56,747 nt of DNA from Sporisorium sorghi. Its lineage: Eukaryota > Basidiomycota > Ustilaginomycetes > Ustilaginales > Ustilaginaceae. Shown piece after piece: positions 36,169 to 44,741 of the stretch; the stretch's first letter is position 1, and every line of letters begins with the position of its first letter. The translations under genes were made by a program, and so were the position numbers. The notes under the pieces were generated by a model that saw only the letters and a list, made by a program, of their open reading frames with translations, made no database searches and was not told where the DNA came from. The stretch lies in assembly GCA_023212695.1 (NCBI GenBank), contig JALCCG010000137.1, positions 1 through 56,747 of the forward strand. Reading direction: 5' to 3'.

Positions 36169-37035
36169 CTATAGCTGTGAGCCCACCTCCCTCCACGAGT
36201 GCACAGGATTCCAGTTCAGCCGCTCTCTTGCACGTTGATTGGATACAAAAGCATGAAGTTCCCCTACGGATTCAATCGATAACGGCACTTGCGGGTAATA
36301 CTGCTTAACCAGCTCCTCCAGACTGGCATCGCTCAGGATGTCGCTGGCCGTGACATTCAGACGGCAGGACTCCAGCGTTTCATTCTTGCCTGTTTCGAGA
36401 GCCAGCCGGCATGCGGTGGCTGCATCGCGAGCATCAATGTAACTCCATAAAATACGATGATGTCTGGCTGTATTGGAAAATGCGGCAATTTCGCGCCCGT
36501 ATTCTTCCGGTGTCAGAATCAACGAGAAACGCATCGCGAACACCTGCATGTTCACCCGGCGGGCAAACATGTCGCCTACCAGCTCGCTTGTCTGTTTCGA
36601 CAGACCATAACTTTCCTGCGGCAGCAAGGGATGGTCTTCATCGACCGGAAGATAATGAGGCGCAAACGGATGCTTCGCCCAGCAGAACCCGTACGCCGAT
36701 TCGCTGGAGCCGAACACAACACGCTGAATTCCCAGCTTCGATGCCGCCTCCATGAGGTTATAGGAGGACATGACATTGTTCGCAAATATCCGCTCAGGCG
36801 AGTAACTGACGGGATTCGGGATGGCCGCCAGATGAATCACCGCATCCGCCTCAGCAAGTAATCCGTACACCTCTCCGAGCTGATTCAGATCTCCCTGCAC
36901 ATAGCGGGCATACCGATTGCGCCCACTGGAAGGACGGGTATCGGTTCCTATGACGGTGTAACCCGTCCGGTTTAATTCCTCGACCACATAATGCCCGAGT
37001 TTACCCTCTGAGCCTGTGACGATGATTTTGTTCAT
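36169..37035 (-). CDS. NAD-dependent epimerase/dehydratase (extended SDR)
   Basis: 288 residues. The cofactor loop is TGSEGKLGHYVVEEL; DAVIHLAAIPNP and VVFGSSESAYG are the usual second and active-site strands, and the catalytic pair is YGLSK. WSYIDARDAATACRLAL is the typical C-terminal motif. It acts on a free or nucleotide-linked sugar, or as a sugar dehydrogenase in the style of uronate dehydrogenases. It is last in the operon with the enolase-superfamily enzyme (24 bases away) and GH38. Confidence 0.88.
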   Translation of the reverse strand: MNKIIVTGSEGKLGHYVVEELNRTGYTVIGTDTRPSSGRNRYARYVQGDLNQLGEVYGLLAEADAVIHLAAIPNPVSYSPERIFANNVMSSYNLMEAASKLGIQRVVFGSSESAYGFCWAKHPFAPHYLPVDEDHPLLPQESYGLSKQTSELVGDMFARRVNMQVFAMRFSLILTPEEYGREIAAFSNTARHHRILWSYIDARDAATACRLALETGKNETLESCRLNVTASDILSDASLEELVKQYYPQVPLSIESVGELHAFVSNQRARERLNWNPVHSWREVGSQL

Positions 37036-37059
37036 GATGATGCCTCCTTGTCGTTAGCC

Positions 37060-38274
37060 TTACGGCCGAAGCAGCGTTCCGTCCGGCTTTCGGTCCAGCT
37101 TGTATGGATTGTGATAGGACGTCAGGGAACCGGGATCGCGCAGCAGCGCCTGCGCTTTGATCTCGTCGATATCGATGCCGAGTCCCGGCTTGTCGCTCAG
37201 CTTCAGATATCCGCCATCGAGTACTGCATGCCCGGGAAAAGCTTCTTGTTCCTCTGTGCGGAAATGATTGATCTCCTGTATGCCGAAACTCATGATCGCC
37301 ATATCCAGATGCGCGGCAGCCGCCTGGTTCACGGGGTCATTCTCGCCGCCCTCCTGCCATGCTGTTCGTACGCCGAACGCTTCGCAGACGGCAGCGATTT
37401 TGCGGCAGGGTGTGATGCCCCCCGCCTTGGAGACCCGCATGCGGACAAAGTCGATCAAACGCTCCTTCACTAGCGGCAGCCATTCCTGCGGATGTACAAA
37501 CAGCTCGCCCACGGCTTGCGGCGTTGTGCTCGTCTGCTTCACGCTGCGGTACCAGTCGGTATGCTCCGACTGGAGCAGATCCTCCAGGAAGAACAACCGG
37601 TACGGGTCGAGCTGCCTGGACAGCGCAACCGCACCCGAAGGTGTCAAATGCTCGTGCACGTCATGCGTGAAAGACAGATTCATGCCGAATCGAACGCACA
37701 GCTTCTCAAACATAGCCGGGATAGCCGTGATATAGCTAGCTTCATCAAACCGGTTGGCAGGCGGAAATATTGTTGACGGCTGCCTCTCGGAAACAAAGCC
37801 GCCCCCGCCGTATCCGCCAAGCTGGCAGCGGATGACGCTATACCCTTGCTCCTGGTAAACCGTCACCTCTTCTTCCAGCTGCTCATAGGTGGAACCGTTG
37901 GCATGCGCATAACAAGGCACGGCAGACCGGACGGCGCCGCCGAGCAGTTGATACACCGGCAGCCCCGCCTCCTTGCCTTTGATATCCCATAATGCCATAT
38001 CTATACCGCTCATCGCGGTATGAAGCGTGGATCCGTTGCGCCAATACCCGCTGGTATACATGGTCTGCCAGATGTCCTCAATCTGACCGGCATCCCGGCC
38101 GATCACGAGCGGCGCCAGCAATTCTTCGATCAAACTGACAATCGCGCCAGGCTGATACACATCGCTGGCAGAGCCAATGCCGTACAGTCCGTCCTGGTCG
38201 GTAAATACTTTGACGATGACCCAGCTTCCGTCATGCCGAGTGCGAAGGCATTGGATTGCTGATATTTTAGCCAT
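37060..38274 (-). CDS. Enolase-superfamily enzyme of the mannonate dehydratase/RspA subgroup
   Basis: 404 residues. The N-terminal capping domain is followed by a barrel with the subgroup's metal ligands: Asp in LSFTHDVHEHLTP (which also supplies the His), Glu in FFLEDLLQ and Glu in VGELF. IRCQLGGYGG carries the conserved Arg. The C-terminal loop that in active D-mannonate dehydratases I recall as W-H-G-P reads TAWQEGGENDPVN here, so a catalytic His is replaced by Gln. It may therefore dehydrate another sugar acid or be weakly active. It lies 39 bases after GH38. Confidence 0.87.
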   Translation of the reverse strand: MAKISAIQCLRTRHDGSWVIVKVFTDQDGLYGIGSASDVYQPGAIVSLIEELLAPLVIGRDAGQIEDIWQTMYTSGYWRNGSTLHTAMSGIDMALWDIKGKEAGLPVYQLLGGAVRSAVPCYAHANGSTYEQLEEEVTVYQEQGYSVIRCQLGGYGGGGFVSERQPSTIFPPANRFDEASYITAIPAMFEKLCVRFGMNLSFTHDVHEHLTPSGAVALSRQLDPYRLFFLEDLLQSEHTDWYRSVKQTSTTPQAVGELFVHPQEWLPLVKERLIDFVRMRVSKAGGITPCRKIAAVCEAFGVRTAWQEGGENDPVNQAAAAHLDMAIMSFGIQEINHFRTEEQEAFPGHAVLDGGYLKLSDKPGLGIDIDEIKAQALLRDPGSLTSYHNPYKLDRKPDGTLLRP

Positions 38275-38313
38275 TCCCTTTCCCTCCTTCTATATAAAAG
38301 AGCCCCTTGTGGA

Positions 38314-41076
38314 TTATTGAACGAATGCTTGAATGCCAATGGTCTGGATTTTGGCCGGACCCACCTTCAACACATAACTTTCATCCTTATCCGGATTCAA
38401 GGCTGCCCCCAGCTCTTCAATAATCGTGCTTTCATAGACCTGCTCAACCTTAAAGGAAGGCAAAATCTTCATGGATGCAGCTTCTGAAGATACATTGAAA
38501 GCCCGAAGCAGCAGATCATTCCTCTCTTCGCCCTGTTTCAGCGCGCTAAAGGCAAGACCTTCGCCCTCCCATTGCAAGAACTCGTGAGAAGCAGGGAGTA
38601 CTCCTCCATGCACACCTGTCTGCTGCACCGTCCATGGAACCGGGAATTGATAAGCCTTCACATAAGCGTGGGACCGGATAACGTCCATATCATGCGAAAT
38701 CAGTTCCATTTGCAGGATATGCTGCCCCAGGCACTGGGCTTCGGGAGTTGCGAATACGCCCCAATCCCCCAGTTCCCGTACCCCGCGCAGTAATGTAACC
38801 GCGATTGTATTCTGATCGGGAAGCACTTCATACTCGTTCAGACCTTTATTCGCAATCGTTAATCCCTCTTGGCCATTGCTAATGCTCACAAACGCATTCT
38901 GATGCTGGGCATTGCTCGGATTACTCCATTCCGACTCGGGCTGGATCGGGCGCTTCGCCAGTTCATAGATGGAGTCAACCGTAACCTGGTCTGCCTCAAG
39001 CCCGGTCTTGAACAGCATACGGATACGATGATCCTGAACCGTATTATCAATAAAAGTCTGGATGCCGATCGATCGGCTGTTCTTTTCAAGAGTTAGCTCT
39101 GTAACGATCCGAACCTCCGTCATTTCGCCAATGCGCCGAGATTTACGGAACCGAAAAGGCACCATCGACCGAATCTCTTCATCTAATAGATCGTCCGCGC
39201 GGGACGGGAGCATCCATCTGTGCTCGATCCGGCATACGGATCTTAGAGATGTATGGTGTACCAGCTGAATGTCGGCAGGAAGCCCCCGAGTGGTCAATGG
39301 GGCCTCGTCATCCGGCTGTCTGTACATGTATTCATTTCCGATGTCGCCCGTATCCTCATAGATGCCCAGACCATCATAGGAGCGGCCGTTTATTTTGTCC
39401 GACAACGTAAACGATCCGTCTGCCGCAATCTCGATACGGAGGAACTGGTTCTCCATCACCCGATTGCCGGTAATAAGCTCGGAGATGGCAGCGTCGCCTG
39501 TAACTTTCTCATCCAAAACTTCCTTGCGGACAAGAGCAAACGTGTGGTAACCGATTCCCGGAACATCATGAACGTAAAACTCGACTTCGACTTGATACGC
39601 CCAGTAAGGCTGACGGAACCGATCATCCGGGAGATCATAACCAAAGGCCGGTCCTAGCGGAGTTATCATGGCTTCCACCGGATTGCCGTCACTATCCGTC
39701 ACAGCCCAGTCATCCGGATCAAACGACCCGAATTGCTGCTTGAATTCCTGATACTTCACATGCGGCGGCTGGTGGTCAAAATATCGACGCTCCACATCCA
39801 CTTTCGTTCTAACGACTCCGGATCGGCTGTGCCCCGACGTATTGAATACTACGAATGGTCGGGCGGCTTCCGGATCGAAACCGGAGGTGTTTACCAACTC
39901 GGCTATCCAAGCGGCACTCTGCAGTGCCAGCGATTCCGCCACCTGCTGCGATTTGGCAAACCGCGTCATCATCTCCCGGTGTACCTCGTCGACACTGCAT
40001 CCACAGATGCTGTCATGCGGGTGATTCTGCAGCAGGGTCTTCCAGGCGTATAACAGCTCATGCCGTGGATACGCCGCACCGGTGAGCGAGGCCATAACGC
40101 TAAGCGGCTCTGCCACTTTTTCAAGCAGCGTTTGCGTTTTTACGTTTTGCTGCTTGATGTATACCCGCGCCGACGCGGTGTTGACCAGCGTGATCCAGCC
40201 ATCGGTCCACTGGCTTCGCAGCTCGCCGCGGATGATATCCAGCGAATCCGCTCCCTCCTTATGCAGGGCTTCAATATACTCGGGAAAGCTGGAGTGGCGG
40301 AACGTGACGCCAGGCATGATCTCACCGGCCGTCCTTAGCGCCTGTGTCAAATCCTTCTGCAGCGGCTGATGGTCGCAGCCATTCATGAACAGCAGCTCCG
40401 GGCTTGAAGCGAATTCTTCAGCTTGTGCAAGCTTCTGCTTCCAGTAGGCTTTTGCCTCATCAGGCTCCACCGGAATCTCCATCCCGTTGTTGTACCAATT
40501 GGCGAACAGGATCGCCAGCACCCTGGAACCATCGGGAGATTCCCAATACATCTCCGAGTATTTGGAGGTATGCTCGTTGCCGGACTGGATTTCGTTATTG
40601 AAGCCCACGGGCTTCACGCCGCGTCCGTACATGGCTACTTCTATGCCCGCCTGTCGGATCAGCTGCGGCGCCTGCCCCATATTGCCGAAGGAATCCGGGA
40701 AATACCCGATTTTCGGATAATCCCCCATTTTTCTGGAAGCATGGATGCCGATCAACAGATTGCGAGCATTGGCTTCGCTGCTGACCAGAAATTCATCCTG
40801 CAGGATGTACCAGGGTCCGACTATCAGCTTGCCCTGCTCTACCAGGGAGCGAATCCGATCCGCCCGATGCGGCATGATCTCCAAATAATCCTCCAGCACG
40901 ATATACTGTCCATCCAGATGAAAGCTGGTGAATTCCGGGTCCTTCTCAAATGTCTCGATTAAATCCTCCATCAGCTGTACCAGCTTCAAGCGGTGTTTCT
41001 CGTATGGTAAATACCACTCTCTATCCCAGTGCGAATGCGCAATGATATGCGCTGTTTGTGTAGTCATCGATTTCAT
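38314..41076 (-). CDS. Glycoside hydrolase family 38 alpha-mannosidase (MngB-like)
   Basis: 920 residues, no signal peptide, hence cytoplasmic. The N-terminal (beta/alpha)7 domain has the zinc site AHSHWDREWYLPYE (His14, His16, Asp18), GPWYILQDEFLVSSEA, and the nucleophile Asp in YFPDSFGNMGQAP. The second zinc-site region is NHPHDSICGCSVDEVHREM. The C-terminal beta domains are of normal length for MngB/bacterial GH38. It should remove alpha-linked mannose (or 2-O-glyceryl-mannose) from imported oligosaccharides. It follows the permeases of the operon by 63 bases. Confidence 0.93.
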   Translation of the reverse strand: MKSMTTQTAHIIAHSHWDREWYLPYEKHRLKLVQLMEDLIETFEKDPEFTSFHLDGQYIVLEDYLEIMPHRADRIRSLVEQGKLIVGPWYILQDEFLVSSEANARNLLIGIHASRKMGDYPKIGYFPDSFGNMGQAPQLIRQAGIEVAMYGRGVKPVGFNNEIQSGNEHTSKYSEMYWESPDGSRVLAILFANWYNNGMEIPVEPDEAKAYWKQKLAQAEEFASSPELLFMNGCDHQPLQKDLTQALRTAGEIMPGVTFRHSSFPEYIEALHKEGADSLDIIRGELRSQWTDGWITLVNTASARVYIKQQNVKTQTLLEKVAEPLSVMASLTGAAYPRHELLYAWKTLLQNHPHDSICGCSVDEVHREMMTRFAKSQQVAESLALQSAAWIAELVNTSGFDPEAARPFVVFNTSGHSRSGVVRTKVDVERRYFDHQPPHVKYQEFKQQFGSFDPDDWAVTDSDGNPVEAMITPLGPAFGYDLPDDRFRQPYWAYQVEVEFYVHDVPGIGYHTFALVRKEVLDEKVTGDAAISELITGNRVMENQFLRIEIAADGSFTLSDKINGRSYDGLGIYEDTGDIGNEYMYRQPDDEAPLTTRGLPADIQLVHHTSLRSVCRIEHRWMLPSRADDLLDEEIRSMVPFRFRKSRRIGEMTEVRIVTELTLEKNSRSIGIQTFIDNTVQDHRIRMLFKTGLEADQVTVDSIYELAKRPIQPESEWSNPSNAQHQNAFVSISNGQEGLTIANKGLNEYEVLPDQNTIAVTLLRGVRELGDWGVFATPEAQCLGQHILQMELISHDMDVIRSHAYVKAYQFPVPWTVQQTGVHGGVLPASHEFLQWEGEGLAFSALKQGEERNDLLLRAFNVSSEAASMKILPSFKVEQVYESTIIEELGAALNPDKDESYVLKVGPAKIQTIGIQAFVQ

Positions 41077-41139
41077 CCCAATCTTGTGTGGTTTAGTTCA
41101 TGTTTGTTAATTTTGCTCATCATGCTGGCATAAGCGGTA

Positions 41140-41958
41140 TTACATTTTGACTGAACCGACCGTCATTCCCTTGACATACATCTTCTGCATGAACGGGAAC
41201 GCGATGAGAATCGGAATAACCGTAATTAAAGCACCTGCCATGAGTTCATTCCATTTCTTGAATGAGGATGAATCCAGGTACATCAGTCCCATAGGCAAGG
41301 TGAACATATCGCGGCTGTCCACGATGATCATCGGCCACAGGATATTGTTCCAGCTGCCAATAAAATTCAGAATGGCGATCGTCCCGATGGCTGGAAGCGC
41401 AAGCGGCAGATAGATTCTATAGTAAATCTTGAAATTGTCGCAGCCGTCCAGCACGGCGCTCTCGTAAAGCTCATGCGAGATCGTCCGGAAATAACTGGTG
41501 AACAGGAAGATGGCAAAGGGCGCGGCGCCGTTAATCATCGGCAGGATCATCCCGATATACGTATTTTGCAGTCCCAGATTTGTCATGTTGATATACAGCG
41601 GTATAAGGGTTGTCACGCCTGGAACGAGCAGCAGCGCAATGAACGTATAATAGATGAATTTTTTGCCGCGATAGATGAACTTCGCGAACGAAAAGGCCAT
41701 CATGGTATAGAGGAGAATGACGCCTACGATGACTACTGCGCTCACGATCACGCTGTTTACAAAAAATTGATAAAAGTTCAGTTTGTTCCATACGTCCCCG
41801 AATGTGGACCAAGCCGGTGCGGCTTGCGGAAATGGACTTTGCGGATTGGCGAGTGCATCCTGTGATGTTTTCAGCGAGGTGCCGATCATCCAGACAAAAG
41901 GATACAAGCAGGTCAATCCGTACAGGATCAGAACGATGTGTTTCATAAGTTTGACCAT
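41140..41958 (-). CDS. CUT1 sugar ABC transporter permease, MalG type (mannoside operon)
   Basis: 272 residues, six membrane helices, EAA loop YESAVLDGCDNFKIYYRIYLP. The C-terminal KGMTVGSVK motif is typical of MalG-type proteins. The frame extends to 42039 into the upstream gene, but AAGGAGG lies just before ATG 41958 and the added residues are soluble and atypical, so 41958 is chosen. It lies 11 bases after its partner permease and before GH38, which suggests import of an alpha-mannoside. Confidence 0.92.
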   Translation of the reverse strand: MVKLMKHIVLILYGLTCLYPFVWMIGTSLKTSQDALANPQSPFPQAAPAWSTFGDVWNKLNFYQFFVNSVIVSAVVIVGVILLYTMMAFSFAKFIYRGKKFIYYTFIALLLVPGVTTLIPLYINMTNLGLQNTYIGMILPMINGAAPFAIFLFTSYFRTISHELYESAVLDGCDNFKIYYRIYLPLALPAIGTIAILNFIGSWNNILWPMIIVDSRDMFTLPMGLMYLDSSSFKKWNELMAGALITVIPILIAFPFMQKMYVKGMTVGSVKM

Positions 41959-41969
41959 ATGCTCCTCCT

Positions 41970-42863
41970 TTAGATGTCCGCCTGGAATGAACGGATGCTG
42001 AAAATGGCGATAACGCCGGTAATCAGAAAAGACACCCATCCAATCGCACTGGCAAGGCCGTAATCATTGTTCAAGAAGGCTGTTCGGTACACCAGGGTAC
42101 CGATAACCTCCGAGCTTCCCGCCGGTCCGCCGCCCGTCATGATGAACACATTCTCGAAGGCCTGAAAGGCCCCGTTCACCATCTGGATGACGGCTATAAG
42201 CGTAATCGGCTTCAGCAGCGGCCATGTGATTTTCATAATCATGGTTGATTTCTTGGCACCATCCACACTCGCCGCTTCGTACAGCGTCGGATCAATGGAA
42301 GTCAGACCTGCATAATACAGGATCAGCGTTCCCGGCAATCCCCCCCAGATGGATGTCAAAATAATGCCAAGCAGGGAAGTGGATGAACTGCCCAGCATCC
42401 CGCCGGGTACTGCCAGGAAATCCAGCCCCAGCCATATGAAGAGGGAGTTAAACGCACCGCTTGGCTCAAACAGTCCCTTCCAGACGTAGAAAATGGCTAC
42501 ACCGGATGCAATCATCGGCAGGAAGTAGACCGTCCGGTACCAGGACGCTGCCTTCGTGTTCTGCAGGACAAACGCCAGCACAAGCGCAATCGGAACGACG
42601 ACCACAACCTGAGACACGGCGATCACCAGATTGTGGAGCACCGCATTATAGAAATTCCGGGTTACGATCGGATCATCGCCAAGCAGGAATTGACGGAAAT
42701 TCGCCAAACCTTCAAACCGCGCCGTTGAAAAATCAATTCCTGACCAGTTATAAAAACTGAGCATGATCGAGAATCCGACCGAGTAAACACCGATGGCAAG
42801 AAACAGAAGTACGCCCGGCAGTAAAAAAAGATAAGGCACCCACTTATTTCGACTCTTTATCAT
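41970..42863 (-). CDS. CUT1 sugar ABC transporter permease, MalF type (mannoside operon)
   Basis: 297 residues, six membrane helices, starts KSRNKWVPYLFLLPGVLLFL. EAA loop YEAASVDGAKKSTMIMKITWP. FIMTGGGPAGSSEVIGTLVY is the standard late periplasmic motif. It follows the binding-protein gene by 83 bases that hold an RNA hairpin. No ATPase gene is present in this operon, so the MsmK/UgpC-like ATPase at 31156-32277 is a candidate energiser. Confidence 0.93.
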   Translation of the reverse strand: MIKSRNKWVPYLFLLPGVLLFLAIGVYSVGFSIMLSFYNWSGIDFSTARFEGLANFRQFLLGDDPIVTRNFYNAVLHNLVIAVSQVVVVVPIALVLAFVLQNTKAASWYRTVYFLPMIASGVAIFYVWKGLFEPSGAFNSLFIWLGLDFLAVPGGMLGSSSTSLLGIILTSIWGGLPGTLILYYAGLTSIDPTLYEAASVDGAKKSTMIMKITWPLLKPITLIAVIQMVNGAFQAFENVFIMTGGGPAGSSEVIGTLVYRTAFLNNDYGLASAIGWVSFLITGVIAIFSIRSFQADI

Positions 42864-42896
42864 GATCCATCACCTTTGGCTTCTCAATTTAGCAAC

Positions 42897-42929
42897 CGGT
42901 GGACCCCTTACCTTGCGGGTCCAGCCGGT
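42897..42929 (-). promoter_or_regulatory. Intergenic hairpin between binding-protein and permease genes
   Basis: CCGGTGGACCC and GGGTCCAGCCGG form a stem with one bulge; no T run follows. Hairpins here commonly shield the upstream mRNA or attenuate transcription so that the binding protein is made in excess over the permeases. Confidence 0.55.
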
Positions 42930-42946
42930 CACATCCGTTATGCGGC

Positions 42947-44326
42947 TTAGTTGCCGCTGGCTTTCAGACTTTCCATCGTGTCATCGAATTTTTTCGCCAC
43001 TTCTTCAGCCGTCATCTTCTTTTCGATCATGGATTGCATCGACTGGGCGTACACTTCCCACTCTTTATGCTTGCCGCGATACGTATTGATTGCAGGTGAG
43101 GCTTGACTGTATGGACCCGGCTCGGTTGCAAATGCATCTGATATGGACTTGAGATTCGGGTCCAGATCCTGGGCACGATCCCCCAGATTCAGTGCCGGTA
43201 CCGTATATGCCGCATTAGCAAAGGCCACGGCAGCATCCGGATCGGCGGTCAGAAATTTAATAAAATCAAGCGCTTCATCCTTATTCTTGGAATCCTTGTT
43301 AACGGAGAGCATCGTTAGCGTAAACGGATCTGTCGTCCAGCTGGAAATCTTCGATCCCTCAAGCGGCGGCACCGGGAAGGTGATGATATCCTCAGGGCTC
43401 ATTCCCATGGCCAGCAGCGTGGACATTGTGAAGGAACCTCCCAGATCAAACGCGGCCTTGCCTGCGGCAAACGCCTGATCGGCGCCGTCGATATCCGTTG
43501 ACAGGATGCCCGGCATTAACAGATCTTTATTGGCCAATGTCTCCATCGCTTTCACGACCGGCAGATTCGCCGGATCGCTTAATTTGGATTTTCTTTCAAG
43601 CAGTTCGATATAACCCTGCGGTTCATTCAGCATGATGGAAAGAGCCGACCCGGCCCAGTTCTCCCACAGATCGGGAAGTTTTGCACCGAATACGAGTCCA
43701 GGTGTGCCCGTCTTCTCCTTGATCGTCTCCATCATGGTGACGAATTCCTCCCAAGTCTTAGGCGCTTCTGCCGTCAGACCCGCCTCTTCGATCAGCTTTT
43801 TGTTCCCATAGAAAGTGAAGAATCCGCCGATATCGAGTGGCAGACCGTAGAACTGTCCAACCTTCAGCGATTTTTGAATCGTGGTGGCATTCTTGTCTTC
43901 CTGCCAGGAATCAACCTGGCTCTGCGTGACGATGATAGGGTCCATAGCCGCACTGTAATAAGTGCTCAGAATATCGTCGCCCACCTCTCCTGACAGCTCC
44001 AGCACGGAGTTCTCAATGGAATCCCCCGCCGTTGCCCACCAGTTCACGATATCCGGCAGATTCTTGGAGTTGGCAGCAGCCTGAAATTTCTGGCGGTACG
44101 TATCGTCCGGCGTAAACGTCTCCAGTTTTACTTTGACGCCTGTTTTCTCTTCGTACAATTTGGCAGCCGCCTCAATTCCCGGCGTATAAGCCACCTTCCA
44201 AGTCCACATCGTCAGCTCCTTGGTGGTACCTGAATCTGTCCCGCCTGATTGGCCACCTCCGCAAGCGCTTACAAACAGTGAAAAAACAGTCAACAGCGTC
44301 ATGATCATTCCTGCTCTTGTTTTCAT
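42947..44326 (-). CDS. Extracellular sugar-binding lipoprotein (mannoside operon)
   Basis: 459 residues. The signal peptide (KTRAGMIMTLLTVFSLFV) ends in lipobox VSAC (Cys at residue 22), followed by a Gly/Ser linker. The mature family 1 binding protein has LTMWTWKVAYTPGIEAAAKL, LPDIVNWWATAGDSIEN, FYGLPLDIGGFFTFYGNKKL (in part) and KISSWTTDPFTLTMLSVN. First gene of an operon with two permeases, GH38, the enolase-superfamily enzyme and the epimerase, so it probably binds a mannose-containing oligosaccharide. A GntR/AraR-type regulator is divergent from it. Confidence 0.93.
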   Translation of the reverse strand: MKTRAGMIMTLLTVFSLFVSACGGGQSGGTDSGTTKELTMWTWKVAYTPGIEAAAKLYEEKTGVKVKLETFTPDDTYRQKFQAAANSKNLPDIVNWWATAGDSIENSVLELSGEVGDDILSTYYSAAMDPIIVTQSQVDSWQEDKNATTIQKSLKVGQFYGLPLDIGGFFTFYGNKKLIEEAGLTAEAPKTWEEFVTMMETIKEKTGTPGLVFGAKLPDLWENWAGSALSIMLNEPQGYIELLERKSKLSDPANLPVVKAMETLANKDLLMPGILSTDIDGADQAFAAGKAAFDLGGSFTMSTLLAMGMSPEDIITFPVPPLEGSKISSWTTDPFTLTMLSVNKDSKNKDEALDFIKFLTADPDAAVAFANAAYTVPALNLGDRAQDLDPNLKSISDAFATEPGPYSQASPAINTYRGKHKEWEVYAQSMQSMIEKKMTAEEVAKKFDDTMESLKASGN

Positions 44327-44479
44327 CCTGCAACCACCCTTATCTTCAATTTTGAATGTTTTACAGTTTAGAACTCATCATGGCAAGCATTTTGCTGATA
44401 CCCCTGGGCACCTCCTTTATGCTTAGTAAGGAATATTCACGTTCGATCTTCCCTGCTTTCAAGATCAGACAAGATGTAT

Positions 44480-44493
44480 TGGAAACGCTTCAT
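44480..44493. promoter_or_regulatory. cre-like site in the mannoside operon leader
   Basis: TGGAAACGCTTCAT matches 12 of 14 positions of the CcpA consensus. It lies about 20 bases downstream of the proposed -10 box of the operon, a common position for CcpA roadblock repression. Confidence 0.4.
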
Positions 44494-44510
44494 CCAATAA
44501 CTTTAATAAC

Positions 44511-44539
44511 AATATAAACAACATAATTTTTGATGTAAA
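44511..44539 (-). promoter_or_regulatory. Predicted sigma-A promoter of the mannoside operon
   Basis: On the minus strand TTTACA (44539-44534) and TATATT (44516-44511) are 17 bases apart. Transcription would start near 44504, giving a leader of about 180 bases before the binding-protein gene. Confidence 0.55.
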
Positions 44540-44670
44540 TGTTTATTTTTTGATACAACCTAAATTACCAGTCTTCTCTTAACCCCCTTTATAAGTAGGT
44601 TTTTTTCGATAAATAAGCATAAAAAACTGAGGGAATTACTCCTCGCCTTCTCAGCAGCTTGATATATTTA

Positions 44671-44701
44671 TTTACACTTGTATAAGTTGTATTGTTATAA
44701 T
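44671..44701 (+). promoter_or_regulatory. Predicted promoter and operator of the GntR/AraR-type regulator
   Basis: TTTACA (44671-44676) and TATAAT (44696-44701) are separated by 19 bases; TTACAC with 18 is an alternative. The spacer holds ACTTGTATAAGT with ACTT/AAGT half-sites and a nearby second TTGTAT, recalling the TTGTAC-type half-sites bound by AraR relatives. Autoregulation is plausible. Confidence 0.45.
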
Positions 44702-44741
44702 ATATTTAAAACGGATCTATTCGCGATTGGAGATAAACGCC

